This document shows positions 1-6,455 of a DNA stretch of 21,584 bases, in pieces; the stretch's first letter is position 1; every line of letters starts with the position of its first letter. This DNA comes from a virus. The notes below the pieces were generated by a model. That model made no database searches and was not told the origin of the DNA. It saw only the letters and a list, made by a program, of their open reading frames with translations. A program made the position numbers and the translations under genes. The stretch spans positions 1 to 21,584 of the IMG/VR virus record IMGVR_UViG_3300050121_000302. One strand, written 5' to 3'.

Positions 1-516
1 CTTCAGCTTCAGCGCGAATTCCGTATGTACGGCGTCGGGTCGACCGTGTTCGCACCGGCGCTGAAGCGCTTCCTCGAGAAGCATTACCGTGGGGCGAAGA
101 TCCGGTTCGTCGGAGATCCTAAGGGGAGGGACCGCGGGCAGGCTACGGAAAACTCGTCATATGACATTTTCGAATCCTACGGGATGAACGTCACGCCGGC
201 TCCATGCCCTAATAATGAACTGACCATGCGCATCGAGGCTGTGGCCTATGCGCTGATGACGATGCGCATTCTGGTCTCGGCCGACTGCATGACGCTGCGC
301 GCGGCGCTGGCCGGCAAGTACGCGCTGAAAAAGCTCGACATGGGTGACAGCGAGCCGATCAAGGACAAATATTCGGATATCGCCGACTGCCTGCAATATT
401 TTTGTTTGTTCGTGGGGGAGGGGCGGCGGATGCTTGGTCTTGAATCGGTGAGGACCAAAGGCGCGGTGCGTGTTTCGGCCAAGGCCGGCAAGATCGGGCG
501 ATGCAAGGTGAGCTGA
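1..516 (+). CDS. Terminase large subunit, C-terminal part (5' end outside window)
   Basis: This is the C-terminal end of the phage DNA-packaging motor protein, which cuts concatemeric DNA and pumps it into the prohead. The frame is open from base 1, so the gene is truncated by the window edge and its ATPase domain is not visible. What remains looks like the RNase H-fold nuclease domain. A GDPKGRDRGQ segment at visible residues 38-47 resembles the DPxGxxR stretch of large terminases. The late KDKYSDIADCLQY segment has the acidic Asp-Ile-Ala-Asp pattern expected near the third metal ligand. The stop overlaps the next start (TGATG). A terminase directly upstream of the portal differs from T7, where it lies at the far right end of the genome. 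The family call rests on motif recall and position; no search was run. Confidence 0.85.
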   Translation, partial: LQLQREFRMYGVGSTVFAPALKRFLEKHYRGAKIRFVGDPKGRDRGQATENSSYDIFESYGMNVTPAPCPNNELTMRIEAVAYALMTMRILVSADCMTLRAALAGKYALKKLDMGDSEPIKDKYSDIADCLQYFCLFVGEGRRMLGLESVRTKGAVRVSAKAGKIGRCKVS

Positions 517-923
517 TGCTGATCCGCCGCGAACCTGAAGAGATCACAACCTGGCTCCTTGCCTTCACAACGTGGATCCCTAACCGCTGGTCGCGGTGGC
601 TGATCCCTGGCAAGTTCAAGCATGTTTCAATGTTCGCATGGTCGCCGGCGGCGCGTGTCTGGCTAATCGTCGATCCGTCCTATGGACAAACCAAGATCAC
701 GGTTTTGCCCGATGGGCAAGACGCGCTCGATCGCATCGCGCGCTTCACCGATGGGTGCGCGGTGCTCAAGATCGACGCGAAGGAACCTAAGCCAGTTTTC
801 CGACTCCGGCCATTGCTCTGCACTACGGTGGCCCGGCATTTGATCGGTCTGCCTACGGGTGCGCTTTGGCCGGATGCCCTTTGGCGTGACTGCATCGCGG
901 CCGGAGCGGTCCGGATAGAATGA
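516..923 (+). CDS. Small phage protein of unknown function next to terminase
   Basis: A 135-residue protein that I do not recognise by name. I chose ATG 516, which overlaps the terminase stop as TGATG and has a GGTGAG ribosome site just upstream. An in-frame ATG at 501 would lie inside the terminase gene. The protein is Trp-rich (TTWLLAF, NRWSRWL, ALWPDALWRDC) and has an alternating beta-strand pattern around KHVSMF and VWLIVDP, then a Cys-led helix, LLCTTVARHLIGL. A His-containing strand followed later by a Cys-headed helix would fit a circularly permuted papain/NlpC-like fold, but this is a weak guess. Its place between terminase and portal genes suggests a packaging or head-related accessory role. 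Confidence 0.7.
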   Translation: MLIRREPEEITTWLLAFTTWIPNRWSRWLIPGKFKHVSMFAWSPAARVWLIVDPSYGQTKITVLPDGQDALDRIARFTDGCAVLKIDAKEPKPVFRLRPLLCTTVARHLIGLPTGALWPDALWRDCIAAGAVRIE

Positions 924-961
924 CGAAAGGCGAAGGGGCGAAAGCCGCTCCCTACCTAGCA

Positions 962-970
962 GTGCGTTGA
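962..970 (+). promoter_or_regulatory. GTGCGTTGA element, copy 1 (before head module)
   Basis: First of five exact copies of the nonamer GTGCGTTGA. It lies in the 97-base gap 924-1020, the longest intergenic gap in the window, 50 nt before the start at 1021. The flanking pattern is YR before the core, shared with the other copies; here the base after the core is T rather than G. A -35-like TTGATC (967-972) with a poor -10 (GATTGT, 990-995) can be drawn, but the other copies have no matching -10, so a plain sigma-70 promoter is not convincing. The role as a late promoter or leader element is inferred from repetition and position. Confidence 0.6.
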
Positions 971-1020
971 TCGCGTAGCCCCTAGGAAAGATTGTCTCTC
1001 CAACGGAGCGACGATCATCC

Positions 1021-1257
1021 ATGCAGAGCAAGCCACAGGCGCCGCAACCTGACCCTGCGCTGACTGCGCAAACGCAGGCAGCTCAACAGCAACAGGTTCA
1101 ACAGATTCAGCAAGGGCTCTCTTCGCAGAGCCTCGATCTGTTGCGCCAGTTCGGGCAGTCCAGCGCGGCCAAAGCGTCGGGCATTGTAACCCCGTTCTCG
1201 GGCGCTGCCGGCGGATTTGCTACACCGATGGTGTCACCAGGTGGCTCGCTTAAATGA
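1021..1257 (+). CDS. Small Gln/Ala-rich phage protein before portal
   Basis: A 78-residue protein of unknown function. The N-terminal half is very rich in Gln, Ala and Pro (AAQQQQVQQIQQ at about residues 21-32) and probably helical. The C-terminal half is Gly/Ser/Ala-rich with no hydrophobic segment. A GGAG at 1005-1008 is the likely ribosome site, although its spacing of 12 is long. The stop overlaps the portal start (ATGA at 1254-1257), so translation is probably coupled. T7 also encodes small virion-assembly proteins just before its connector gene (6.7 and 7.3). This gene occupies that place, but I cannot show homology. Confidence 0.72.
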   Translation: MQSKPQAPQPDPALTAQTQAAQQQQVQQIQQGLSSQSLDLLRQFGQSSAAKASGIVTPFSGAAGGFATPMVSPGGSLK

Positions 1258-2918
1258 GCGCCGAGATCAGCCTAAAGCCGGCCGTCACAGATTTTAAAGA
1301 GATCTCTGAGGAGGCGTGCGATCGTCTGCATGAATGCCGCCGGCAGAAATTGCAGTTTGAGCGCCAGCTCCGCGAAGGCTATTTTTTCGCCGCGCCCAAT
1401 CGCGCTCGCAATGTGTTGTCGTCTGTCCCGACTTCAGAGACCAGGCCGCGCGACGAATCCGAATTGAACACGTCTTTCGTTTTTGAGCTGACGGCGGATT
1501 TCCCGACCGTCATGATGAATACCTTCATGCCTGAAGCGCAGCCGTGGGCCGTGCGCAAGGCCGGAATGCTGGTCCCCGCCGCATCGCGGCCAGCGGTCGA
1601 CAAGCAAGCCCAGGATGATGACAAGATCATTTTCCAGGCCATTGCCGCCTCGAACTTTTATCAGGCGTGCGCAATGGCATTCCGGCCCGATCTTGCGCTT
1701 GGCACAACTGCCCTTTGGATTGATGTTGGCAAATCCGGCAAGCCAATCAAATGCCAAGCTGTCCCAATCCGCGAGCTTGAGATCAACCTTGGGCCTGAAG
1801 GCGATGTCGACGATCGCTTCATTGTGCGGTGGACGCGCAACCGTCATGTTAAGAAGCTCACCAAGGGGATCGATCTTCCCCAAAAGTACGTCGATATTTG
1901 CAAGAAAGATCCTAATGCCAAGACGTGCATAATCTGGGGCTATTGGCGCGATTGGGATCAAGACGCTACGGAGACCTGGCATCACGTCGTCATGATCGAC
2001 AAGGAAGTCATTAAGCATGTGAAACTTGCGGGGCAAGGCTCATGCCCATTAGTCGTCTCGCGGTTTAATGCTTGTCCCGAGTGGGCCTGGGGCGAAGGCC
2101 CATTGATCCAGGCGCTTCCTGACATTCGGACCTATGATGGGATTAAAGACGCCAAGCTAAAAAACTTGGATCTCAGCATCAACCCGCCGATCGCGTGGCC
2201 CGACGATTCAATGATGAACGTCGAAGAGGGCATTGAGACCGGGATGGCCTATGCGGTGCGGCCCGGCTCCGAAGGCGCGATCAAGAACATTTATGAGCCA
2301 AACCCGCCAGATTCGGCAATCTACGATATGCAGGACATGCAACAGACATTGCGTCGGTTGTTCTTCCTGGATTGGCCGCAACAGTCCGGCGACACGCCTC
2401 CGACCGCTACGCAATGGCTCGATGAAATGACCATGGCGCAGCGGCGAATTGGCACGCCTGGGATCGGCTTTTGGGTGGAGCATTGCGGTGGCTCCTTCAT
2501 GCGGTTCGCCTATCTGCTGACGAAAGCCGGTCTCATCAAGCCGGCGGAAATCGATGGCAAGGGTATTGCGCTCGAGGCCTACAATCCAGCGCAGAAAGCT
2601 GCTGAGCAACAAGATGTGGCGCAGTTCACGCGGTTTGCGCAGATCGGTGGCGCCGTAGCACCCGAAGAGTTCAAGATCTACACGGATGGCAAGGCGACGC
2701 TCGACAACCTCGCGAAGAAACTTGGCGTCACGGAAATGTGGGCTGTGCGCCCGCAAGACCAAATCGCCGGGGCCATCGCGCAGATCCAGAAATTGCAGCA
2801 AGGGACGGCTCCGACCGCGCCGGCCGTTGGCGGTGCGCCTGGGGGGCCGCCCGCGCCGCCGGACCTCGGCGGCGCCGCTCCTGCGCCAACTCAGGTCCAA
2901 ATCAGGGGCAGGCTGTGA
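1254..2918 (+). CDS. Portal protein (T7 gp8-like head-tail connector)
   Basis: A 554-residue portal, close in length to the T7 connector (536 residues). Twelve copies form the ring at one vertex through which DNA is packaged and ejected and onto which the tail assembles. Family-like stretches include ELTADFPTVMMNTFMP, the WGEGPLIQALPDIR region around residues 280-293, where the clip and stem usually begin, and the later FFLDWPQ and WLDEMTMAQRR helices. The last 40 or so residues are a low-complexity Pro/Gly/Ala tail (APAVGGAPGGPPAPPD), probably disordered. The start overlaps the previous stop and the stop overlaps the next start (GTGA), placing it within one translationally coupled head operon. 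Confidence 0.9.
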   Translation: MSAEISLKPAVTDFKEISEEACDRLHECRRQKLQFERQLREGYFFAAPNRARNVLSSVPTSETRPRDESELNTSFVFELTADFPTVMMNTFMPEAQPWAVRKAGMLVPAASRPAVDKQAQDDDKIIFQAIAASNFYQACAMAFRPDLALGTTALWIDVGKSGKPIKCQAVPIRELEINLGPEGDVDDRFIVRWTRNRHVKKLTKGIDLPQKYVDICKKDPNAKTCIIWGYWRDWDQDATETWHHVVMIDKEVIKHVKLAGQGSCPLVVSRFNACPEWAWGEGPLIQALPDIRTYDGIKDAKLKNLDLSINPPIAWPDDSMMNVEEGIETGMAYAVRPGSEGAIKNIYEPNPPDSAIYDMQDMQQTLRRLFFLDWPQQSGDTPPTATQWLDEMTMAQRRIGTPGIGFWVEHCGGSFMRFAYLLTKAGLIKPAEIDGKGIALEAYNPAQKAAEQQDVAQFTRFAQIGGAVAPEEFKIYTDGKATLDNLAKKLGVTEMWAVRPQDQIAGAIAQIQKLQQGTAPTAPAVGGAPGGPPAPPDLGGAAPAPTQVQIRGRL

Positions 2919-3277
2919 AGGTTTTCAGCGCTGAAGAAGTGATCGCGCAGATCGCAATTCTCGGTAAACGCGAAGAGGCAATTTTCCTTCGCGATTGGTT
3001 ACGTCGTGAGGTCTCTTTGGTCTCTAGCGCGTCGGTTGAGTACGGTGCGTTGAGCCATCGTGAAGGGCGACGCAGTTTGGCAGCACAGATTTTAAACTTG
3101 CTGGAAGCCGAACTGAATGGACCCGATGACCAACGCCCCGCTAATCGCTCCGGAAGGATCGCCGCTAGTAAATCAAGTGGCGCCTGTCGTGTCCCCGTCG
3201 ATCCCATCGACGGATACGGGGACGGACCAAAACCCGAGCGCACAAAACGCCAGCGTAAGGCCCGAGTGGCTTCCTGA
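2915..3277 (+). CDS. Small helical protein overlapping the scaffold gene
   Basis: A 120-residue frame starting at GTG 2915, which overlaps the portal stop and has AGGGG at 2904-2908 with a spacing of 6. The first 68 or so residues (KVFSAEEVIAQ through AAQILNLLEAELN) look like a genuine compact helical protein. The rest, from about 3117, runs in a second frame over the first 161 bases of the scaffold gene and is basic and low in complexity (ERTKRQRKARVAS). The overlap is unusually long for this compact genome. Either the tail is tolerated read-on of a protein that once stopped near 3120, or the scaffold starts later than assigned. I do not recognise a named family; the position suggests a head-assembly accessory. 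Confidence 0.6.
   Translation: MKVFSAEEVIAQIAILGKREEAIFLRDWLRREVSLVSSASVEYGALSHREGRRSLAAQILNLLEAELNGPDDQRPANRSGRIAASKSSGACRVPVDPIDGYGDGPKPERTKRQRKARVAS
3045..3053 (+). promoter_or_regulatory. GTGCGTTGA element, copy 2 (before scaffold)
   Basis: This exact copy lies inside the small coding region that begins at 2915 and reads on the same strand, 63 nt before the scaffold start at 3117. The following bases are GCC, as in copy 5. T7 carries a late promoter (phi9) at the equivalent place before its scaffold gene. Since this copy is within coding sequence it is the least certain of the five, but the spacing to the next gene fits the rest. Confidence 0.5.
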
Positions 3278-3911
3278 GAAGTTTTGGGATGCGACGAAGA
3301 ACGAGGCCAAGGCCGACGACTTCAAATCGCATCTGAGCAAGCTCGAAGAGATCGGCGCCGCTGACGAAGCGCGCCGCGTCGGCCTTCCCGCAAAGCCCGA
3401 AGAATACAAAGCCACCTTGCCGGCAGATCTCGGCTTGCCGCCAGAATTCGCGATCAATGAACAAGATTCGCGTCTTCTAGAATTGCGCAAGATCGCCCAC
3501 GAAGACGGTCTCTCACAAAAGACGTTTGATCGCTTGGTTCGTCTCGACGCCATGCGTACGGCCAGCGAAGTCACCCGCGATGCTGACGTGCTGAAGCAAG
3601 GGCTCGATGTCCGCAACAAAGTACTCGGCGAAAATGGCGCGGCTCGCGTCGAAGAGCTGAGCAAATGGATCGAGGCGCGTGTTCCCGACGCGAAGATCAA
3701 TGAGCACGTCAAGAGCAACGTGATCCGGCCTGAAATGGTCCAATTCCTTGAGGGTGTCCGCAAAGAGCTGATCGGCCAGGGAGGGCAGCCGTTTGTGCAG
3801 TCCGGACGCGAGGCGCCGCGCGCCGATGGCCGCCCCGAAAACTTCACGTCGCTCCGTCCACACGATCAAATCCTCATCAACCGTCAGCTCGCGGCCGGGG
3901 GCCGTAAATAG
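3117..3911 (+). CDS. Capsid assembly scaffolding protein (T7 gp9-like)
   Basis: A 264-residue protein immediately before the major capsid gene. Scaffolds guide prohead assembly and leave before or during packaging. The N-terminus (residues 1-45) is Pro/Ser/Ala-rich and likely disordered. Then comes PEWLPEKFWD at residues 49-58, a segment typical of phage scaffold proteins, and a long charged, helix-prone body without cysteine. The C-terminus, from about LRPHDQILINRQLA, is a short basic helix of the kind scaffolds use to hold capsid protein. Start choice: ATG 3117, although ATG 3126 in the same frame is possible. The first 161 bases overlap the preceding frame. Confidence 0.8.
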   Translation: MDPMTNAPLIAPEGSPLVNQVAPVVSPSIPSTDTGTDQNPSAQNASVRPEWLPEKFWDATKNEAKADDFKSHLSKLEEIGAADEARRVGLPAKPEEYKATLPADLGLPPEFAINEQDSRLLELRKIAHEDGLSQKTFDRLVRLDAMRTASEVTRDADVLKQGLDVRNKVLGENGAARVEELSKWIEARVPDAKINEHVKSNVIRPEMVQFLEGVRKELIGQGGQPFVQSGREAPRADGRPENFTSLRPHDQILINRQLAAGGRK

Positions 3912-3922
3912 GAGATTGAACG

Positions 3923-4867
3923 ATGTCCTCCCCGCTTCTCAATCCGGTTATGACCCTTGTCGAATATTACAAGGGCATGGAAGAAAGCAACACCAACCGC
4001 CCCTACATCGAAATGTTCGCGAAGTCGTCGGACGTGATGCAGGCGATTCCGTTCGCGACTATGACGGGCGCGATTTACACTGGCTTCCGCCAGTCGGGTC
4101 TCCCGCAGAGCCTAGCCTTCCGCGGCATTAACGGGCCGTCGACCTCGGGCGCAGGCACGATCTCGCCTTACCAAGAGGCGTCCTATGTGATCGACCATGA
4201 CATTCCGCTCGATGTGGCGATCATCCGCCGCGCTGGCGACCGTCGCCGCGCCATGGAAGAGACCAATGGAATCGCCCGCGCTGGTGAACTGTGGATACAA
4301 ACCTTCCTGAAGGGCGATAATTCTATCACTCCGACCGCCTTCAATGGTCTGCTCGACAACTCCGCGCTGGTCACCGGCGCCCCAGTTGTCGGCGGCGCTC
4401 CGCTGTCTCTCTTTGCCCTTGATCAGGCGATCTGGAACACGAAGGGCTGCACCCACATTATCGCCGATTGGTCGCTTATGCCGCGCTTTATTCAGGCCGC
4501 GCGTAATACGCAGATTTCGGGTTTCGTCATTCAGTCCTGGCCCGACGTTGGCGCGCCGAAAATGACCTATGCGAATCGCCCAATCCTGTTCGGCTACGAA
4601 AAGGATCTGCACCCGACCATCCTTCCGTTCACGGAAGTTGCGCCGGCTGGCGGCGCTGCGGTCACGTCCTCGGTGTACACGGTGAACTTCTCCGAACAGG
4701 GCGTCCATGGCATCCAGCTTATTCCGCTGGAAGTCCGCGACATGGGCCTTCTGCCGGACGGTATCACCTATAACACTCATATCTCCTGGGATGTGGGTCT
4801 AGTCGATGATCATCAATTCAGCTTCACCCGCCTTGCGGGCATCACGAGCAAGGCGTTCACGGCGTAA
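3923..4867 (+). CDS. Major capsid protein
   Basis: A 314-residue protein with AGGAG 8 bases before ATG 3923, a strong ribosome site that fits the most abundant virion product. It follows the scaffold directly. The N-terminal arm (NPVMTLVEYYKGM, then PYIEMFAKSSDVMQAIPF) and later beta-rich segments (PILFGYEKDLHPTILPF, SVYTVNFSEQGVHGIQLI) fit an HK97-fold capsid subunit. The start resembles the capsid proteins of podoviruses that carry a separate cement protein more than it resembles T7 gp10. The assignment rests on position, length, ribosome site strength and general sequence style. There is one cysteine. The stop codon lies in the loop of a 6-bp hairpin (4858-4873). Confidence 0.85.
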   Translation: MSSPLLNPVMTLVEYYKGMEESNTNRPYIEMFAKSSDVMQAIPFATMTGAIYTGFRQSGLPQSLAFRGINGPSTSGAGTISPYQEASYVIDHDIPLDVAIIRRAGDRRRAMEETNGIARAGELWIQTFLKGDNSITPTAFNGLLDNSALVTGAPVVGGAPLSLFALDQAIWNTKGCTHIIADWSLMPRFIQAARNTQISGFVIQSWPDVGAPKMTYANRPILFGYEKDLHPTILPFTEVAPAGGAAVTSSVYTVNFSEQGVHGIQLIPLEVRDMGLLPDGITYNTHISWDVGLVDDHQFSFTRLAGITSKAFTA

Positions 4868-4873
4868 GCCGTG
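4858..4873 (+). other. Hairpin spanning the major capsid stop codon
   Basis: A perfect 6-bp stem, CACGGC with GCCGTG, closes a GTAA tetraloop of the GNRA type. The TAA stop codon (4865-4867) is in the loop. Two further G-U pairs can extend the stem. No T-run follows, so it is not a standard intrinsic terminator. It could stabilise the capsid mRNA 3' side or reduce read-on into the next gene. The structure is seen; its role is inferred. Confidence 0.4.
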
Positions 4874-4915
4874 GGAGCCTAAGCCGGGAAAGTCTAAAGC
4901 CCGAGAGGAACGGAA

Positions 4916-5401
4916 ATGTCTTATCCCTATGATCTAAAAACGGTGATGTCCGATGCCGCCGCAGCCTATGTGGTATCTGGCATCGGACAGGTTGGCGGCG
5001 CGAACGCGATCCTCGATATGGGTGGTCCTCAAACCCGCCCCGATCTTGGTCTCGTTGGCGGCCTCGCCCGCATCAATGCGACTGTCGTTATCGACGTTCT
5101 CGCGATCGCGGTGGCTGTCGGCGATCAGTATATTATCGCCGTCATGGGCTCGAACAGCCCGAACGGTGCGAACCCGGTCAACCTGGGCTCCCTGATCCTC
5201 GGCGCTGGCGCTCAGATCCCGAACGGAACGGCTGGCAGCGCGGAGACTGGCGCGGGTTCTGACAGCTCGCCTGGTCGTTTCGAGTTGCTATTTGCCTCTG
5301 AACAAGATGGCATCAACTATGAATTCGTCTACCTCTTTAACAAGATCCTCGCTGGCTCGATCCAGTATCGCGCCTCGATGTCTATCCTTCCCAACGAATA
5401 A
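4916..5401 (+). CDS. Probable capsid cement/decoration protein (Bbp16-like)
   Basis: A 161-residue protein after the capsid gene, with GAGAGGA upstream of ATG 4916. It has no cysteine and is rich in Gly, Ala, Ile and Val in short beta segments: AILDMGG, ARINATVVIDVLAI, DQYIIAVMGSN and RFELLFAS, ending in IQYRASMSILPNE. This pattern resembles the small jelly-roll cement proteins that follow the major capsid protein in Bordetella phage BPP-1 (Bbp16) and its relatives, which lock capsomers together on the outside of the shell. The call rests on remembered pattern and gene order. It could instead be another head decoration protein. The gene ends in tandem stops (TAATAA) followed by a hairpin. Confidence 0.6.
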   Translation: MSYPYDLKTVMSDAAAAYVVSGIGQVGGANAILDMGGPQTRPDLGLVGGLARINATVVIDVLAIAVAVGDQYIIAVMGSNSPNGANPVNLGSLILGAGAQIPNGTAGSAETGAGSDSSPGRFELLFASEQDGINYEFVYLFNKILAGSIQYRASMSILPNE

Positions 5402-5404
5402 TAA

Positions 5405-5424
5405 GGCGGCCCCTCGGGGCCGTC
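5405..5424 (+). terminator. Hairpin after cement gene, possible weak terminator
   Basis: GGCGGCCC pairs with GGGCCGTC (one G-U pair) across a CTCG loop, two bases after the tandem stops. The tract that follows is TCTCC rather than a run of T, so termination, if any, would be inefficient. It may serve mainly as a 3' stabilising stem. It lies between the abundant head proteins and the next small gene. Confidence 0.4.
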
Positions 5425-5459
5425 TCCTGGCCCTTTAGACCGTCTCGAGGAACTGACCG

Positions 5460-5723
5460 ATGGTTGAGAAAGTCACCGCCTATTACACCGCGCTGGGTGC
5501 GACCGAGACGGAAAAGTATTTTATGTTCCGGATCGACTACAACGACGCCAAAAAGGCCTTCCCGGCTGAGTGGTCGCTTGATGCCCCGAAAAAGGGAACG
5601 GTCGTCGTCGACAAGATTCCCGACGCCGGCCTTGCACCTTCGCCGGGCGTTAATCCCGCTCCGATCGTAGCGACCTCTCCTTCCATGGGGCTAATACCCC
5701 AGGCCGCCAAGGTCGCTGAATAA
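5460..5723 (+). CDS. Hypothetical small protein between head and tail modules
   Basis: An 87-residue protein with GAGG at 5447-5450 as a likely ribosome site for ATG 5460. The first half looks folded: an N-terminal TAYYTALGATETEKYFMFR segment, then an acidic KAFPAEW turn. The second half is Pro/Ala-rich and probably flexible. No signal peptide, membrane segment or recognised motif is visible. It lies between the probable cement gene and a strong terminator, so it belongs to the head transcript. A small structural or joining role is possible but not shown. Confidence 0.65.
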   Translation: MVEKVTAYYTALGATETEKYFMFRIDYNDAKKAFPAEWSLDAPKKGTVVVDKIPDAGLAPSPGVNPAPIVATSPSMGLIPQAAKVAE

Positions 5724-5748
5724 AGTCGACGCTGCTTTGAGTAGCACT

Positions 5749-5779
5749 CCCCGCGTCGCGCAAGTGGCGCGGGGTTTTT
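5749..5779 (+). terminator. Strong intrinsic terminator between head and tail modules
   Basis: An 11-bp stem (5749-5759 with 5764-5774, including two G-U pairs) closes a GCAA tetraloop, and five T follow at 5775-5779. The outer six pairs are all G-C. This is a textbook rho-independent terminator. It lies directly before the gp11-like gene, the same relative place as the T7 late terminator between genes 10 and 11. It would lower tail-gene transcription relative to the head genes. Confidence 0.85.
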
Positions 5780-5795
5780 CGTGAAAGGACCGGTG

Positions 5796-6455
5796 ATGGA
5801 AAATTATGACAAGCTGACCATCATCAATGACGCACTGCTAGCGACCGGAAACCGAACTGTCGTTTCTGACAATGGCTCGGCGGAATGGATCGCCAGCTCG
5901 CGCTTTTATGACCGCTGCTTGCCTGTCCTGCTCTATGAGCATAATTGGCCGTTTCAGACCGCGACCGTTGGGCTCGCGCGCAAAGGCTCGTCGGCATATC
6001 CTGGCTATTTGGATATCTATGCCAAGCCGCAAGACTGCCTGCACCTTGAGAATGTATGGCGGACCGATTTCGGGATTTTGATCCCTCAGTTTTCTGGCTT
6101 CAATGAAGACGGTATGCAGACCAGGCCGCCAGCACTTGATTACAAAATCATCGGTGACCAAATTCATTGTTGCGCACCGGAAGGCGCCACCGCGCTCTAT
6201 GTGCAATATCCGAATACGCCCAAAGCATGGCCTCCCGGCTTTGTTGAGACGCTTACGCGTCGGATCGAATCGTTCCTCTACCAAGGGCTGAACGAAGACT
6301 CGACCAGCGCTAAGGCAGTTGGAAGCGTGGCTGAAGATGAGCTTTCGAAGGCTCGGGCGAAGATCGATTCCGAAAGTCCGCGCCGCGTCGCGTTTCGCTC
6401 GCGCATTCAAGAGCGGCGCCGCACGCCTCGTGATGGATGGTGGTGGGGTCCGTAA
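5796..6455 (+). CDS. Tail adaptor / tubular protein A (T7 gp11-like)
   Basis: A 219-residue protein. ATG 5796 is chosen over an upstream in-frame GTG because AAAGGA lies 6 bases before it. Twelve such subunits join the portal to the nozzle in T7-type tails. Family-like features are the N-terminal YDKLTIINDALLATGN helix, SRFYDRCLPVLLYEHNWPF with the conserved Trp-Pro, then LARKG and a YPGYLDIYAKPQDCL strand region. The C-terminus has a helical RIESFLYQGLNEDS segment and a basic, Arg-rich end. T7 gp11 is 196 residues, so the length fits. The stop overlaps the next start by one base (TAATG), which suggests coupled translation with the nozzle. Confidence 0.87.
   Translation: MENYDKLTIINDALLATGNRTVVSDNGSAEWIASSRFYDRCLPVLLYEHNWPFQTATVGLARKGSSAYPGYLDIYAKPQDCLHLENVWRTDFGILIPQFSGFNEDGMQTRPPALDYKIIGDQIHCCAPEGATALYVQYPNTPKAWPPGFVETLTRRIESFLYQGLNEDSTSAKAVGSVAEDELSKARAKIDSESPRRVAFRSRIQERRRTPRDGWWWGP

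Noticed and set aside
967-995. Possible sigma-70 promoter built on the TTGA of the repeated element
   Set aside because: The -10 (GATTGT) is poor, and the other four copies have no better box at the same spacing.
4851-4859. AGGCGTTCA, a partial match to the repeated element, 56 nt before the cement gene
   Set aside because: Three mismatches, and it lies within the capsid coding sequence; not strong enough to list.
5732-5740. CTGCTTTGA, a 7-of-9 match to the repeated element, 55 nt before the gp11-like start
   Set aside because: The spacing fits, but a strong terminator lies between it and the gene, and two mismatches make chance likely.
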